Source: Heterostelium album PN500 (lineage: Eukaryota > Evosea > Eumycetozoa > Acytosteliales > Acytosteliaceae). Taken from it: a stretch of 64,000 nucleotides of DNA. The translations under genes and the position numbers were made by a program. Shown one piece after another: positions 1 through 12,165 of the stretch (the first letter of the stretch is position 1; the number at the start of each line of letters is the position of its first letter). The stretch lies in NCBI RefSeq assembly GCF_000004825.1, contig NW_008805066.1, positions 310,001-374,000 of the forward strand. The letters are read 5' to 3'. The notes beneath the pieces are model-generated. The model did no database searches. It worked only from the letters and a program-made list of their open reading frames with translations, and was not told the DNA's origin.

Positions 1-535
1 TCAGATCGAAGCTAGCACCAGCGCTGATCAGCTTCTCCATTACCTGAGTGGTGAAGAAACATCGAACGTGTTGGCCATCGGCGGTTTCACTGTCACTTTC
101 CAACATTGAGACGAGCAGCCTGAGAATATCGTGTGTCGTTGTGGACTCTGCCAATTTCAACAGTGTATCCGGTGCCCAAAGCTGAATTAGCTTGGTTCGC
201 AACATCGTGGAGCTGTTTGTCGCTACTGAGAGCTTCGAACGGAGCACCTGAAACTGGTTGACTTTTACCAGCCAATTGGGATCGCTCACAGACTGAACTC
301 TGAATCTACATCTAAACAATGAGTGATCGAAATGAACATAGTCCAAAATAATCTCTCTAATGTTCTTGACACCCAAAATATATTTAAATAGTTCCGTTCT
401 CTTTATGAATATTTCTACTGGTTCTATATCTGTGTCTAGTAGACCTCTATCAACAGCACTCGAAACAACACCATTACAAACATGTTTTGGTTTTAAAAGT
501 ACATTATTTTGCTCTATTAACTCTTTCCGCGTCAT
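1..535 (-). CDS. 5' part of a dictyostelid family protein, cut by window edge
   Basis: An open frame reads leftward from an ATG at 535 to the window edge without a stop, giving 178 codons. The protein starts MTRKELIEQNNVLLKPKH and continues with FKYILGVKNIREIILDYVHF and a segment beginning CRFRVQS. The style (an interaction-type N-terminus, 'lFkyIlgvknIReiIldYvhfD') recalls the large dictyostelid ankyrin-type families, but no repeat is complete here, so the family call is only a suggestion. Codon use resembles the other genes in the window, and there is no intron in the visible part. An in-frame start further upstream is unlikely because the sequence above 535 is AT-rich non-coding DNA. Confidence 0.7.
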   Translation of the reverse strand, partial: MTRKELIEQNNVLLKPKHVCNGVVSSAVDRGLLDTDIEPVEIFIKRTELFKYILGVKNIREIILDYVHFDHSLFRCRFRVQSVSDPNWLVKVNQFQVLRSKLSVATNSSTMLRTKLIQLWAPDTLLKLAESTTTHDILRLLVSMLESDSETADGQHVRCFFTTQVMEKLISAGASFDL

Positions 536-1171
536 TTTTATTTCTTTTTAATAATAACAACAATGATCAAAAACTATACCTGTTCAACAAAAGTTAATTA
601 ATAATCGACCTTCAATCGCAACAATCAAAGACTCTGTGTTCTATTGAGAGAAAAAAGTAAGAATTTTGCAAAAACTTAAACTGTGATTTTGTGTTATTAA
701 TTGAAACAAATTCCCAATGAATTTTATTTGTGTTTGCAATCAGATTTCAAATTGTATAATTCATTTTCAAATAGATCGAAAATAAATAAATACTTTTCAA
801 AATAGAATTTTAAAATATAATTATAATTTTCTTTTTTTCTATTTAGAAAAATACCAGAGCCAAAATGCCCATAAAAACTTATGACACGATCAACGCAGAT
901 TCCCTATTTATTTGAAAACCTCAAAATAAAAAATAAATAAAAAAAAAAAATAGTTTTTGCAAAAAAAGCATAGATTTAACATGTTTTTTTAAAAACCATC
1001 TGAAATATAATTTTCAATTTAATTGTTGTTTTGTAATAATAAGAAGTAGAATATTTTTGTATAATAATATAGGATTTGTTCATTTTAAAAAATATATAAA
1101 TTAGAGGAAATTATAAAAACAGAACAAATCAAAAAAACAAAAAAAAAAAGGGTTGATTTTCATATTTCAAC
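536..1171. other. Intergenic, divergent promoter region
   Basis: This is AT-rich DNA between two divergently transcribed genes. It has many A and T runs and no convincing open frame. A CCCATAA-like heptamer lies near 869; a similar element drives some dictyostelid small RNAs, but no structured sequence follows at a suitable distance, so I make no RNA call. Confidence 0.5.
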
Positions 1172-4100
1172 ATGTCAACATGGGATGCTAATTCCACTAC
1201 TTCCTCCTCCTCTTCTTCCTCTTTGAACATCAACAGCAGCAACAACAACAACAATAATAATAATAATGGACAGACAAGAGATAATAGATCGAGTACTATG
1301 TATGCAGTGGAACAAAGTCAGCAAGCGGTCCAACAGAATGTTCTGCGTGAACTCTACAAGCAGCTAGAGTTGCTGCTGCTCAAGAAAAAGGTTGGCGACC
1401 AAAAGGTTACTCTGCGTCAGGGTCTGCTCGTTTCAATTCCACAAGTGGAGCGTGTCTCTGCCATGACTGGCAGTCAGGTGACGCACCAGCTCGAAGTGAT
1501 GTCGAACGTCCTCGTCAAGATCAGCTCGGATTCGTTGCATTCCGTGTGTGAGGTGTTGATCAAGATGTGCGACACCTACCTTGACGACCCCTACAACATG
1601 GTGTCGCAGACCGAGAAGAAAGGAAAGCTCGACTTGCCATCGTATGCAAAGGACGACGTCGAATCCGACTTGGAGACGGTGGTGCCAGCGGCCACCAGCG
1701 ATTCTCTCATCAACAGCGAAGCGATAGGGTTGCTCTCCAACCAGAAGACATCGTCGATATTCGACGCTCTCCGTCCGTTCAATAGCTATCGGCAGGTGGC
1801 CGACGACACTCCTCTCTATCATCTGTTGAATACACTCTACTTGATTCTGTCGTCACACGCGCCAGCCAGAGAAGCGGTCGCTGTCGGCAGTCGATCGTCA
1901 CAACTCGCCACACTCCCACCGAAAACCATCACATTCTTTTTCAATCTACTGCAATTCACATTCTCACCGACGATTCGTTATCGTGCTGCCAGCTGTCTGC
2001 AAGTGATTTCGAGGGTGGCGCCCGACGTCATTGCACAGCTGTTTGTCACGCGACTCCAGTCGGCCAAGTCCGACGACTTTTACCGTGAGTACTCAACCTT
2101 TCAGAGAGCTGCTAAATTCGTGGAGTTTGGATTCTATCGCGCCAACCAAATCGACGCTACCACACAGTATTTCTCAAAGATCTTGTTGGAGATGGAGAAA
2201 GCATCGCGTGCCGTCTTCCAACAATCGATTTGCTTCACCATTATCCGCACATTCCCCAAGATGTTTGGACAATCATCGATTGCAAATGTTCCACCTACAT
2301 TCTGGCCGGTCGTGCAAAAGATGTACGATATCGTTTTGAAATGGACAAAGAAATCAAAGTTGAAACAGCTGTGTATCAGAACACTGGCTGTGATGGCATC
2401 GATAAGCGAAGAGTTTATGTCGACTCGTGGAACAGATCTACTTACACTGATTGGCAATTCAATGAAAGAAGTAAAGACACGTCGTCACTATCTAGAGTCG
2501 TTGATTACCTACTTTATCGGAGTGAAAACACTCTATGGATCAGAGGCGAAAGCAACATTCTATCAAGCACAAGTCAGCTCCATACTACCGGTATTGTTAC
2601 CGCGTAAATCCAGCTTGGCCGCTGGCGAACTAGTGCTACTCCTCGAGGTGTTACTCTCTATGGGCAGATTCAGCATGTCGATCGTTGTACACAAGCATAT
2701 TCTAGCGATTCTTGCACAACCAATGCCTGGAAAACCGTCGGAATACAGCTTGGAATGCAAGGCGGTTGTTCTGAGGATGTTGGCGTCGTTGAATCATGAA
2801 TTCCCAGAGGCGATGCGTGCCTACGACAGAACACTCTGGCAGACACTGGATCATCTGTTTTCGAGCTACGACGGTGATACCACCGCTCTCAGATACATCA
2901 TACTTTGTTTCCCGACACTCTGCTCGCCAGAGACACACAAAGACATTGCCGACAAGATAACCAAGTGGACATGGCATTCCGATAGTGAAATCGCAACAAT
3001 GTCAACCGTTGGCATCATCAAGTACTTGGCGAATCAACCACAACTCAGTTTCCCTGCCATTCTCTTCCAGATGCTCACCTATATCACCAATTACTTTGGT
3101 GAAACACTGGGATTGACCAAAGTCGTAAAGAATATCTCAATGGTAACGGAGGAATTCATCAATCTGCACTACTATCCGAATGGCGAGAGAAAGATGTCTG
3201 CACAGATCGACACTGCCACCTGGCGGAATCTAAGAGAGACACTTGAGGGTGTTGCACTGTTCTTATTGGCCAGTCAGGTACAACCTCTATGGGCACAGGT
3301 CATCGATTTAATCAAGCTAACAGGCCATCAGGTATTCAGAGAGATCGATCAACAAGCACCACTTCCCTATCTGGCAGACTATCTTCCACATCAAGTGTTC
3401 CTCGAGAAACAACCCGATTGTTTGCAAGATATAAAGGAGTCAACTACCTTTGGTTGTTTGACTACACTGATTCCAACGTTGAACCAGGATCTAGCGTACT
3501 TCTTGCAGGTTCACAATGGAAATCTTCAAAACAGTGTCAACTGGGCGTGGACACGTCTGAGAAAGCGTTGGCATCCAAAGTCACAGCCAGTAGGCTGGAA
3601 AAACAATTTGGCATTCCTGCTGCTCTCACTGCGACTCAACAGTGAACAGCCAGAGTTGACAGCGATAGAGGATCAACTGCTGACAGAGGTGATGAATGGC
3701 TACTTCCAGGAGCGTGAGGGTAAGAGCTCCGAAGAGATGGCTGCCACCATTTCAGAGCTCTCGCTCCACCTTGACCCGTCGTGCTACGACACCGTCTTTA
3801 GATTCATCGAACAGGAGCGTGGACGCGATCTCAAGAAGAAAAAGAAAGAGGTATTCTACATCCAGGAGCATGTAATCATCTATATTAGTCAGTTGGCTGC
3901 CAAGTTGTCAGTTGGTGAATACGATGGAATTACATCGATTCGAACAGCACTTCGTGAGGTAACCTACTTTTGGATTACCAATAACCAGATATTCCAATCA
4001 CTCAATTCCACCATAAAGAATTACTGTGCCAAACTCTTTATTGTATTCTTAAATCTCGATAGTAAGAGTTCCATTCCAAAAGGTGAAATATCACTTATCA

Positions 4101-7100
4101 AACCTGCCTATACAAAATTATTATTCCAATGTTTACAAGCGTATGTAACAACAACTACAATAACAATCATTTTATTAACAATCTATATATATATTAATAT
4201 GTCAATTCCAAATACATTCACAGGTTGTTAGATAATAGAATGAAAAATCAAGATCCAATTGAGAGTGAATTGGAATTGAATATAATGAAAGCATTCAATT
4301 TGTTGATTGCTGAAGGTTGTTTGGATGATTTCAGAGGTGATGTTGTTAATTTCCTCATTCGTTGTTTGGACTATGGACATCATCTTCATCAGTCGATAGC
4401 CAATACTCTGGCATTGTTCTTGCGACGCTCCGTCAAGTATTTGAATGAGTATATGGAGCGATCGTTCGATAGTGAGAGATACCCCGTGGCATCGCTATCG
4501 TTCTTGAGAGCGCTGGTCATCAATTTCACAGAGTACAACACTGAGTGGCCACATAACTGTGAACCAGAGAGATTAGTACATCTCATCCTCCTACACATGA
4601 TATCGACTCATCACGAAGCACGACAACTTGCATGTCAACTATCGAACCAACTCACCTCAGTACAAGGTGAAGAGACAGTGCTTCTCACAGCACACTTCCA
4701 ATCGACCATTAACGAATCGATACTCAACTACATGTATGACAGATCCGCGTTACTCTATTCCAACTCGATGTCCTCTAAATATCAATGGATGACACCACTC
4801 CTCTTCAAAGAAGCACAATCATCTTATCAACATCTACCTTTACTTCATAAACAACTTATACTCCCAGTATGTATTATTAAGATTATTATGAATATTAATG
4901 TTTGTTTTACTTTATATTAATCTCATTGTATTTTTATTTACAAAGTTGTTGGCACCATGGACTAGAAATTTCTACTGGGTAATGACCGGTGGAGAGGATA
5001 CATTGAATGGACCAAAGAGTGTGGAGATATTGTTGGAATCACTGCTGGATATAACTATACAATCAAAGGTGATAACCAATACTCATTCGACATTGGAGGT
5101 GTTGTGGTCAGAGTTGGCAGCCAGTGGAGATAGTGCTGGCCAACAGGCAACCTACAATGTTTATAAGAGAATTATTGATTTCCTCAAAGAGAAGTATCAC
5201 GTTGACAAATTGCAAATGGAGACTAGAAATGCGTGCAAGATGATTATTACTATGATATCGAGACGCTCCACTCCACATTGGATTGTTGTGATGGAGTATC
5301 TGATGAAGTCACTCCGACACTTCCATCCACTGCCACCCTCACCCGTCCAGTTTGTCCAAGATTTCCTCAATAGCAACAATAGTGTTGACAAACCAAAGGA
5401 TCATCACGACAGTCAGCACAACACTGACACAGAAGCTGCCTATATGTTTTTCCTTGAGGACATGACATTCGAGTTCCAAATGCAAGATGTCCTTGCCGTA
5501 CCAAAGCTGGTACCGACTCTGTTGGTCAATGCGCTGTTAGTCTACGGTCCAACTGTAAAGACAACAACTGCCACCACTGCAACAGCTAATCTCTCAAACT
5601 CTAGTAATAGCAGTCAGCAATCTTTGGCTATCACAACTACAACTGTTGCCGATAGCAATACCAATGAGGTATCGATCACACTGCCGGCCATTCCTGCAAG
5701 TGGCAACAACAGACTTAGCACCAATATTCCAAACTTTAGAATTTCAACAAGTTTGACTAGACAGCATAGTCACTATCCAATTGGAAAGAGAATTCTTGAT
5801 AATCTATTGATGTCGCTGGTTATTAGACAACCGATTCTCGATGATGAACTGAAAAAGGAAGCAGAGGAGATTATCAAATCCGATTGGAATGAATGGGGTA
5901 TGAAAGAACGTACTACTATTATCAGGCTGATGCAGTCTGCCCTCGGAGATTCTATCGTTGAGATTTGGGAGTTGTTAGTGCTTCACTGTGCAATTCGTTC
6001 GAATGACCATGCCATTTCGATATCGGCATTCGATTGGTACGAAGGAATTCGTACGACCATTGGAACAAAGAAAGACGGTATGGACGGTTTGCTCGGTTTG
6101 TGTTGCGGTCTTTGGAAATCTTGTATCATGGGTGACATTGATAAGATGCATCGTACTATCACTGTACTGAGCTCTGTCATTGCCAACAATCAGCGATGCA
6201 TTGCATCGGATACATCCTATTCAATCATCATTCGTTTGGGATCGATTCTACTGCATACCAGCTATCTATCGCAGTTCAACGCTGCGCTAACTCTCCTCAA
6301 TAGAACCATACATGCTCTCAGTCCAACACCTACACTACGATCGAAAATCACCGAGGAAATGATTGATATTCTCGGAGCAGGCATGAAGACAGACCAAGTT
6401 GTCAATCGTGGAATTGGACATCCACAAACTGCACTACTAACGTTGTGGTTCGCCAAAGAGTGTATCACATTCTCAGAGAGTAGCAAGCGTTTACAACCGA
6501 GCTCGATCATCTCCACTGTGCTGTTGACTGCGTCGTGTATGGCCGCAATGTCACCTGGTGATTCGCTCACTCTCGACTTTTTAGACTACCTGTTTGACAG
6601 TCCACCAAATCAACTGTCTCAACACTTTGATCTGCTCTACGAACACTATCACCACGTAGCGAAAACCACCAGTCAACCACCATGCTCACCTGTTGAATTC
6701 ATAAAACTGCTGATCACAGAGTTTGTCAGAATATTCCAAGATGGCAATCCAGAGTTTCTATCGAATTTAATGCGTTCCGTCACCGGACTGGTTCGCTCAC
6801 TTATGGAATCTAGCCGTGAGAAAGATGCAGCATTCCTTCTCGAGTTTATCAGTGAAATGATTCACAACATTCCAAAGGCAGCGTCTGGACTCCATCCAAA
6901 CTATCTCACCGAATTTATCACATTGATCATCGAAGTCTGTCAGCGATCTTCGTCTGCTGCCACTCGTGAACAATCACAGAATCTCATTCCATTCATCATC
7001 GATAACCTTCCACAAGGTCTACCGATCGTTGTGTTTGACTTTGTCAAACCATATACCGGTGGATTCGAAAGTTCCTCTAGAACCTCGATGTTTGGATTCG

Positions 7101-8197
7101 AAAATGAAACGGATTTGGTCAACAATCTCTATTCTTCACTCTACTTGATCAACACTTATATCTTTGCTGTACCATCGGATTCGCCAATCAACACCCAAAT
7201 GAGAAATATCCTTGAAGTCTATCATAAGGAGAAGCAATATCCACTGCAGCTTCCACCAATCACCACACCATTTGCCCCAACCATCAAGAGAAAACCATCG
7301 GTACCATCGAAATCCAGAATCCCATTCGCGACTCTAAGGTCAAGTGAATCGAGTTTGCCTGCTTCACCATCAACCTCAACAACAGCGTTACCAGTCACAC
7401 CTCCAATCTACAAATCACATAGTAGATTGCCATCATATACTCCATCACCTCCACCTCCATCATCAACTTCTGCTCCACAACCAACAGCTCCACCACCACA
7501 GCCAATGTCTACTCCGCCACCTTCAACTCCACCACCTCCACAACCAAGTCCAACACCTGTTCCTCTACAGAAACCACCTACTCCCTTTAATAAACCACCT
7601 CCACCTACACAACCACCTAATCCAATCTCAAAGTCTGCAAGCCGATTGCCACTTCCACCATCACCAGCAGCTGCTACCAATCCACCACCACCACCAACAA
7701 ATCACCAAAGAACTCCGTCGAATAGTAGTACTGGTAGTAACAGTGGAAGTAGTCTGAATCTGAGTGGAACCATCACAAGACAACCATTACCACCCACTCC
7801 TCCAACATCCAAACCCCATCCACCACCAATTCCAAAATCGATATCCACTGAAAGCATTAGCCAAACAGAAACAACACCTCAACAACAACCAGCTCCACCA
7901 ATTACTACACCTCCACCACATACAAAACCACCACATGTAAGTCCACTACTACATCAACAACAATCAACTTCATCACCTCCATTTTTCGCAGCACCACCCT
8001 CAAGACCACCACCTCATCCCTCAAATCATAATAGAACACCCTCAAACAGTAGTGGTGGTAGTAGTCTTAATTTGGCTCAACCAACAACACCTCCACCTTC
8101 TACACCTCCACCCGTAGGCGCACCACCGATGATTCCTCCCAAAAGACTTAAACCCAAACTTCCACCAGGTGTACAACAATCTTCAACCAATGAATGA
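1172..8197 (+). CDS. Furry/Mor2/Tao3-like giant morphogenesis scaffold
   Basis: Exons 1172-4140, 4224-4866 and 4946-8197 join in frame to 2287 aa; the introns are GTATGT..CAG and GTATGT..AAAG. The N-terminus is Ser/Asn-rich. It is followed by about 1900 residues of helical, HEAT/ARM-like sequence. Around residues 1205-1340 the order 'LLAPWTRNFYW', 'LLESLLDIT', 'LEVLWSELAASG' and 'RNACKMIITMISRR' parallels the C-terminal block of Furry-family proteins (PW..N, NLxYLT, LWxxLA, AKxVVxYLxR). Furry proteins scaffold NDR kinases and set cell polarity and shape; that role is known for the family and inferred here. The length fits the family (2000-3000 aa). Residues about 1985-2287 are extremely Pro/Ser/Thr-rich (many PPP and PPPS runs), an unusual tail that could bind SH3, WW or EVH1 domains or profilin. 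It could be another HEAT-repeat giant, but the block order argues for Furry. Confidence 0.75.
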
Positions 8198-8956
8198 TCG
8201 ATCCTACTCTAAAACATTTGTAATCTAGCTAACCATTAATTAATTTTTTAAAAAAAAAAAAAAGAAAGATCTTTCCAAAAAAAAATGTGCAATAAAAATA
8301 AAAACCTTTATATCTGTTTGTACTATTACCATATCAATAAAATACACATAGATCTTATTTATTTTTTTTTCAATATATATTTTGATTTGATTTCAATTTC
8401 AATTTAAGGACATTGTACTTGATACTTTAATTAAAGTAGTAGTTGCACATTAATTAATTTTTTCCTTTTATAGCAACTTTTTTGGATTATTTTCTTTTTT
8501 TCATTTTTTTTTTTTAATTTTTTTTTTCAATTTTTGTAATTTTTTTAAATAATAATTAACCATCCGTTACTCTTTTGGTGGTTATCATTTGACCATTTAT
8601 GATTATGAAATTCCCAATTAATTTTATAAACTATAATTTTTCACTCTTGGTGTTGATTTTTGATTATATATAAATATATTTATAGTATTGTTCAGTTAGA
8701 GTTTTTCTTTTTAGTTTTCCAAAGGTATATCTTTTCTAAATTTTGATCATATAGTTCTATAAAGAATCAATGCTGTTGAAATGATGTCTTTTTACTCGAG
8801 AAATTAACAAATTCATTTTAAATCTTCATTCATTCATTTTAAATCTTCATTCACTCACTCGTTCACTCATTCATTCATTCATACAAATTAACTAGAGATA
8901 TCTATCTTACTATTTCGATAAAAATTATATATTTATATTAATATAAAAATAAAGAT
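8198..8956. other. Intergenic with AT-rich 3' and 5' flanks
   Basis: Polyadenylation-type AATAAA hexamers occur near 8290 and 8336, just after the Furry-like gene. The rest is T-rich and A-rich DNA without a coding frame, plus the short tandem repeat listed separately. Confidence 0.5.
8811..8885. repeat. Tandem repeat, 21-bp unit x2 plus TCAT/TCAC tract
   Basis: A 21-bp unit beginning ATTCATTTTAAATC occurs twice back to back (8811-8831 and 8832-8852) with no mismatch. It is followed by an imperfect (TCAC/TCAT)n tract to about 8883. It sits about 75-145 bp upstream of the next start codon. Confidence 0.8.
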
Positions 8957-9322
8957 ATGACACTATATAATCCACAAATTGAAAATAATACTTTACCGTT
9001 ATCTTCGACTTCACATACAATAGATAAACCAAAAGAGTGGATATGGCATCATTTTGAATTAAAAGTTCTCGAAACAAATGATTCTTTATGTTTTTATGAT
9101 ATTCGTCCACTTTCATCAAAAGAAATAAGTAATAATGATTTTAACTTTAATAATAATGAACAAAATGATTTAATAATAAAAAAACCACTGATATTGTAAG
9201 TAATATATATATATATCCATTAAAATTATTATAAAAAAACAATCTTTATTAATTTAACTTTGTTTTTCAAAAATAAAAATAAATATAGTATAAATTTAAT
9301 ACCAACAGTTGTAAATGAATGA
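8957..9322 (+). CDS. Small uncharacterised protein (90 aa)
   Basis: Exon 1 is 8957-9195 and exon 2 is 9289-9322. The intron runs GTAAGT..ATAG, and the splice restores a frame ending LIFINLIPTVVNE. I do not recognise the protein. It contains a WxxHFE stretch (EWIWHHFELKVLETNDSL) reminiscent of the start of BED-type fingers, but the metal-binding cysteines are absent, so no zinc-finger call is made. An Asn-rich spacer (NNDFNFNNNEQN) follows. No signal peptide or membrane segment is visible. The good splice junction supports a real gene; expression is unproven. Confidence 0.55.
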
Positions 9323-9587
9323 TTTAATAGTTAACAAATTATTCAATAAAAAAAATAAAATATAAATTGCAACAAATATGATTGATATCATTTACTTTAC
9401 TTTATTCTTTATTATTTAATTAATTGAATATTTTCATAGACTTTGATTGATATAAAAATAAAATAAAAAAAACTAGAAAAAACGACACTTAATTTATTTT
9501 TATTTATTAAATCTTCGTTTTGAAAAAATTAATTTTCAGTTGTTTGTTAGTTTGTTAGATAGAGTATTTATTAAAATATAGAATAGA

Positions 9588-10379
9588 ATGGCATCAGTAT
9601 ACACAACAAAGAGAGGAAAGACAAAGAAAGCAAAGTTGGGTATTAGAAAAGATGCATCGAATAATGCAGCCAACAAATTCACACAAAGGATGAAGGCAGA
9701 TATCTCTGCTTCAAAATCGGCAGAACTCCCAGCATGGCAGTTACGTCAACAAGAGATTGCACTCAAGTTGAAGGGTACTGAAGAGACAGGTCCAAAACTA
9801 GCTTTGACATCAAAGTGTGCCAGTCCAGTATGTACATCAAAGAACGTATTGAAACTCTCACTGTGCGGAAGTTGCACCTCTGTTTCGTACTGCTCACGTG
9901 ACTGTCAAGTCGGTCACTGGCCAGAACACAAAGAGCTATGCAAGAAAATAGCAGCAGAGAAAGCAGAATCTACCAACGCAATACTTGAACAACTAAGTAA
10001 ATATCAATATCTATTAATAATACAAACTAAGTTGTATTTAAAAAAAACTAACAAACTTTACTTTTATTAATAATATTAAACTATAGTTCAAATTGAAACA
10101 AAAGTTAAAGAAAACAAAACGAATAAGATTGATAAGAATTCAGATGAACACAAGAAGAGATTAGAAGAATTGGGATTGGTTAAGAAACCTATTGATACTG
10201 TTAAAAGCTATGATATTTCTTCTACTACAACAACAACAACTTCAACAACAACAACAGCAACAAGCAATATTTCACAAAAAGATTCAGATCTAGCTTCACA
10301 TATCGATAAAAGTCTATTTATTAACGATGACATTGAAGATCTTCCAGAGATATCCGACGATGAAGATCAAGATGAATAA
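9588..10379 (+). CDS. MYND-type zinc finger protein (233 aa)
   Basis: Exons 9588-9996 and 10087-10379 (GTAAAT..ATAG intron). The MYND finger is complete: C77, C82, C93, C96, C102, C106, H114 and C118, with the usual YCSRDCQ and HWPEHKELC motifs. MYND domains bind proline-rich partners and are found in histone methyltransferases and adaptors. No SET domain is present here, so this is an adaptor-like protein of unknown role. The N-terminus is rich in Lys/Arg (TTKRGKTKKAKLGIRK), suggesting nuclear or nucleolar location. The C-terminus has a Thr/Ser run and ends in a very acidic segment (DDIEDLPEISDDEDQDE). It is a neighbour of the HEI10-like gene on the same strand, 197 bp away, with no sign of a functional link. 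Confidence 0.85.
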
Positions 10380-10576
10380 AAATAACAAAAAATGTATTAT
10401 TTATTATTTTTTTTTTATTATAATTTTTTATTATTTTATCAAAACAAAAAAAAAAAAACAAAAGATATATGAATGACTGAACACACAATTAACCATTTAT
10501 ATAAATTAGATATATTGATAGATTAATAGATAATAAAATATATGTAGATAACAATTCAGTACTTCATCAATCAAAT

Positions 10577-11982
10577 ATGATTCATTGTAATAGTTGTTGG
10601 AAAGAGTTTATATTTCAAGATCAATGTTATATCACTGCTTGTCAACATGCATTCTGTGAACATTGTGCAAATAAACAGTTTACAAATGATCGAGTTTGTC
10701 CAATATGCGAAACATCTTTAGTAAATCGGTATCTTAACGTCTTTAGTTGATTTTAAACCACTAAAGTATTATACTAAATAAGATACTTTTCAATAAATTT
10801 TTAGTGGTTCTATATATGGAATTATAATAGAGTCTACAATTGAGAAAACTGTATAGATAACATATATACATACACATTTGATATTGATTTGAATTGAATT
10901 GATATATATTAAATCATCCTTCTTTCTATCTATCTATTTATCTATCTATTCATTCATATTAACAGTTTCTTACATAATTTTTAGATTCAAATATTTGGAT
11001 TATCACCAAATGAAAGTAAATATAAATACTAAAAGATGATTTAAGATTATATATATATATTTATTGACAAGTATAGTATTAAAGTATTAAAGATTGCAGA
11101 GAAAGCAATAGATTTCTGGACTTTTCAAACTGGGTTGTACAGAGACAACGAAGGCAAAAAGGTCGACTACTATCATGAGCAATTTCAAAAGCTGAAATCT
11201 ACGTTCTTAAAACAAACGGAGGATTTCAATTCTAGGATCGATCAATATCGTAAACAAACAGATATTCTCAAACGAGAGACGGATAATAACAAGAAGGAGA
11301 TAATCGAACTGCAAGAGAAACTCGCTGAAAAGACAAGGCAAAAGAGAAAATTAGAGGAATTATATGAGCATCTCAAGAGAAAGTTGGATAACAGTACTAA
11401 CAGCAGTCACTTTACCGGTGATCTCAGTAGTAACACCAACACAACTGGTGTCACCACCACCACCACCAATTCCAACATCAACATAGGTCCATTTCCAATG
11501 CAAATGCCTTATTTATCACCTGCAAGATCAACAATATCAAATACATTACCATCAATTTACAACAGCAACAACAATATTAACAGTCTTAACAACAACAACA
11601 ACAATAACAACATTGTAAAGAACAGATTCTCAATACCTCTGAATAGCAACAAATCACCACAATTATTACCTTTGGACAACAGTCATAGAACCACCAGTTT
11701 AGCTTTCAACGCCTATAAAACTCCATCTTCAAAAACATTTACACAACAGATTCCACAAAAGTCACCACTTGCAAATAACACTGATAGTAAGTAAAATTAA
11801 ATCAATTATGAATATTTATTCATTACCAACCAGTATTCTTTATTTTAGAATTTGCTTTGATCAAAAGAACACCTGTACACAAAAGTGGAATCAATATACA
11901 TCATCATCATCAACAACAACAGCAACAACAACAACAAAAACTCTGTCAGCATCCACCTACAACCGTAACTAAAAAAGTATGA
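10577..11982 (+). CDS. HEI10/CCNB1IP1-like meiotic RING E3 ligase
   Basis: Five exons (10577-10728, 10805-10850, 10985-11015, 11085-11786, 11849-11982) give 354 aa; all junctions are GT..AG and keep frame. The RING is at the very N-terminus: C4, C7, C22, H24, C27, C30, C41, C44 (MIHCNSCWKEF...CQHAFCEHC...CPIC). After it, GLSPNEILKIAEKAIDFWTF matches the HEI10 block known as G(I/L)xPxI(L/V)...A..FW.(Y/F)Q. A coiled coil of about residues 98-178 ends in KTRQKRKLEELYEHL, very close to the plant/human KSRQKRKLDEMYDQL / ERNRQYQKLQGLYDSL box. The tail is Asn/Ser/Gln-rich, like other HEI10 tails. HEI10 proteins are SUMO/ubiquitin E3s that gather at crossover sites in meiosis. Exon 2 is the least certain: it rests on frame and on spacing that matches the human protein. 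Confidence 0.85.
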
Positions 11983-12165
11983 TGTATTAAAATACTGCAA
12001 ATAATTTAAAAAAAAAAAAAAATAATAAACAAAAAGTTAGTAAAAAAAGCGCCTATTTTTTTTTAATGAAAATAATTGAAATTCATGTGATGTGTGTTAG
12101 TTAAATTTCCATTTTAAACAGTATTTTTTTTTACACACACATATATATTATTTATATAAATAAAA

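Noticed and set aside
1433-1822. Open frames antisense to the Furry-like gene
   Set aside because: Shadows of the sense coding frame; sense strand shows strong codon bias and conserved blocks.
8957-9322. BED-type zinc finger call for the 90-aa protein
   Set aside because: A WxxHF motif is present, but the cysteine pair needed for zinc is missing.
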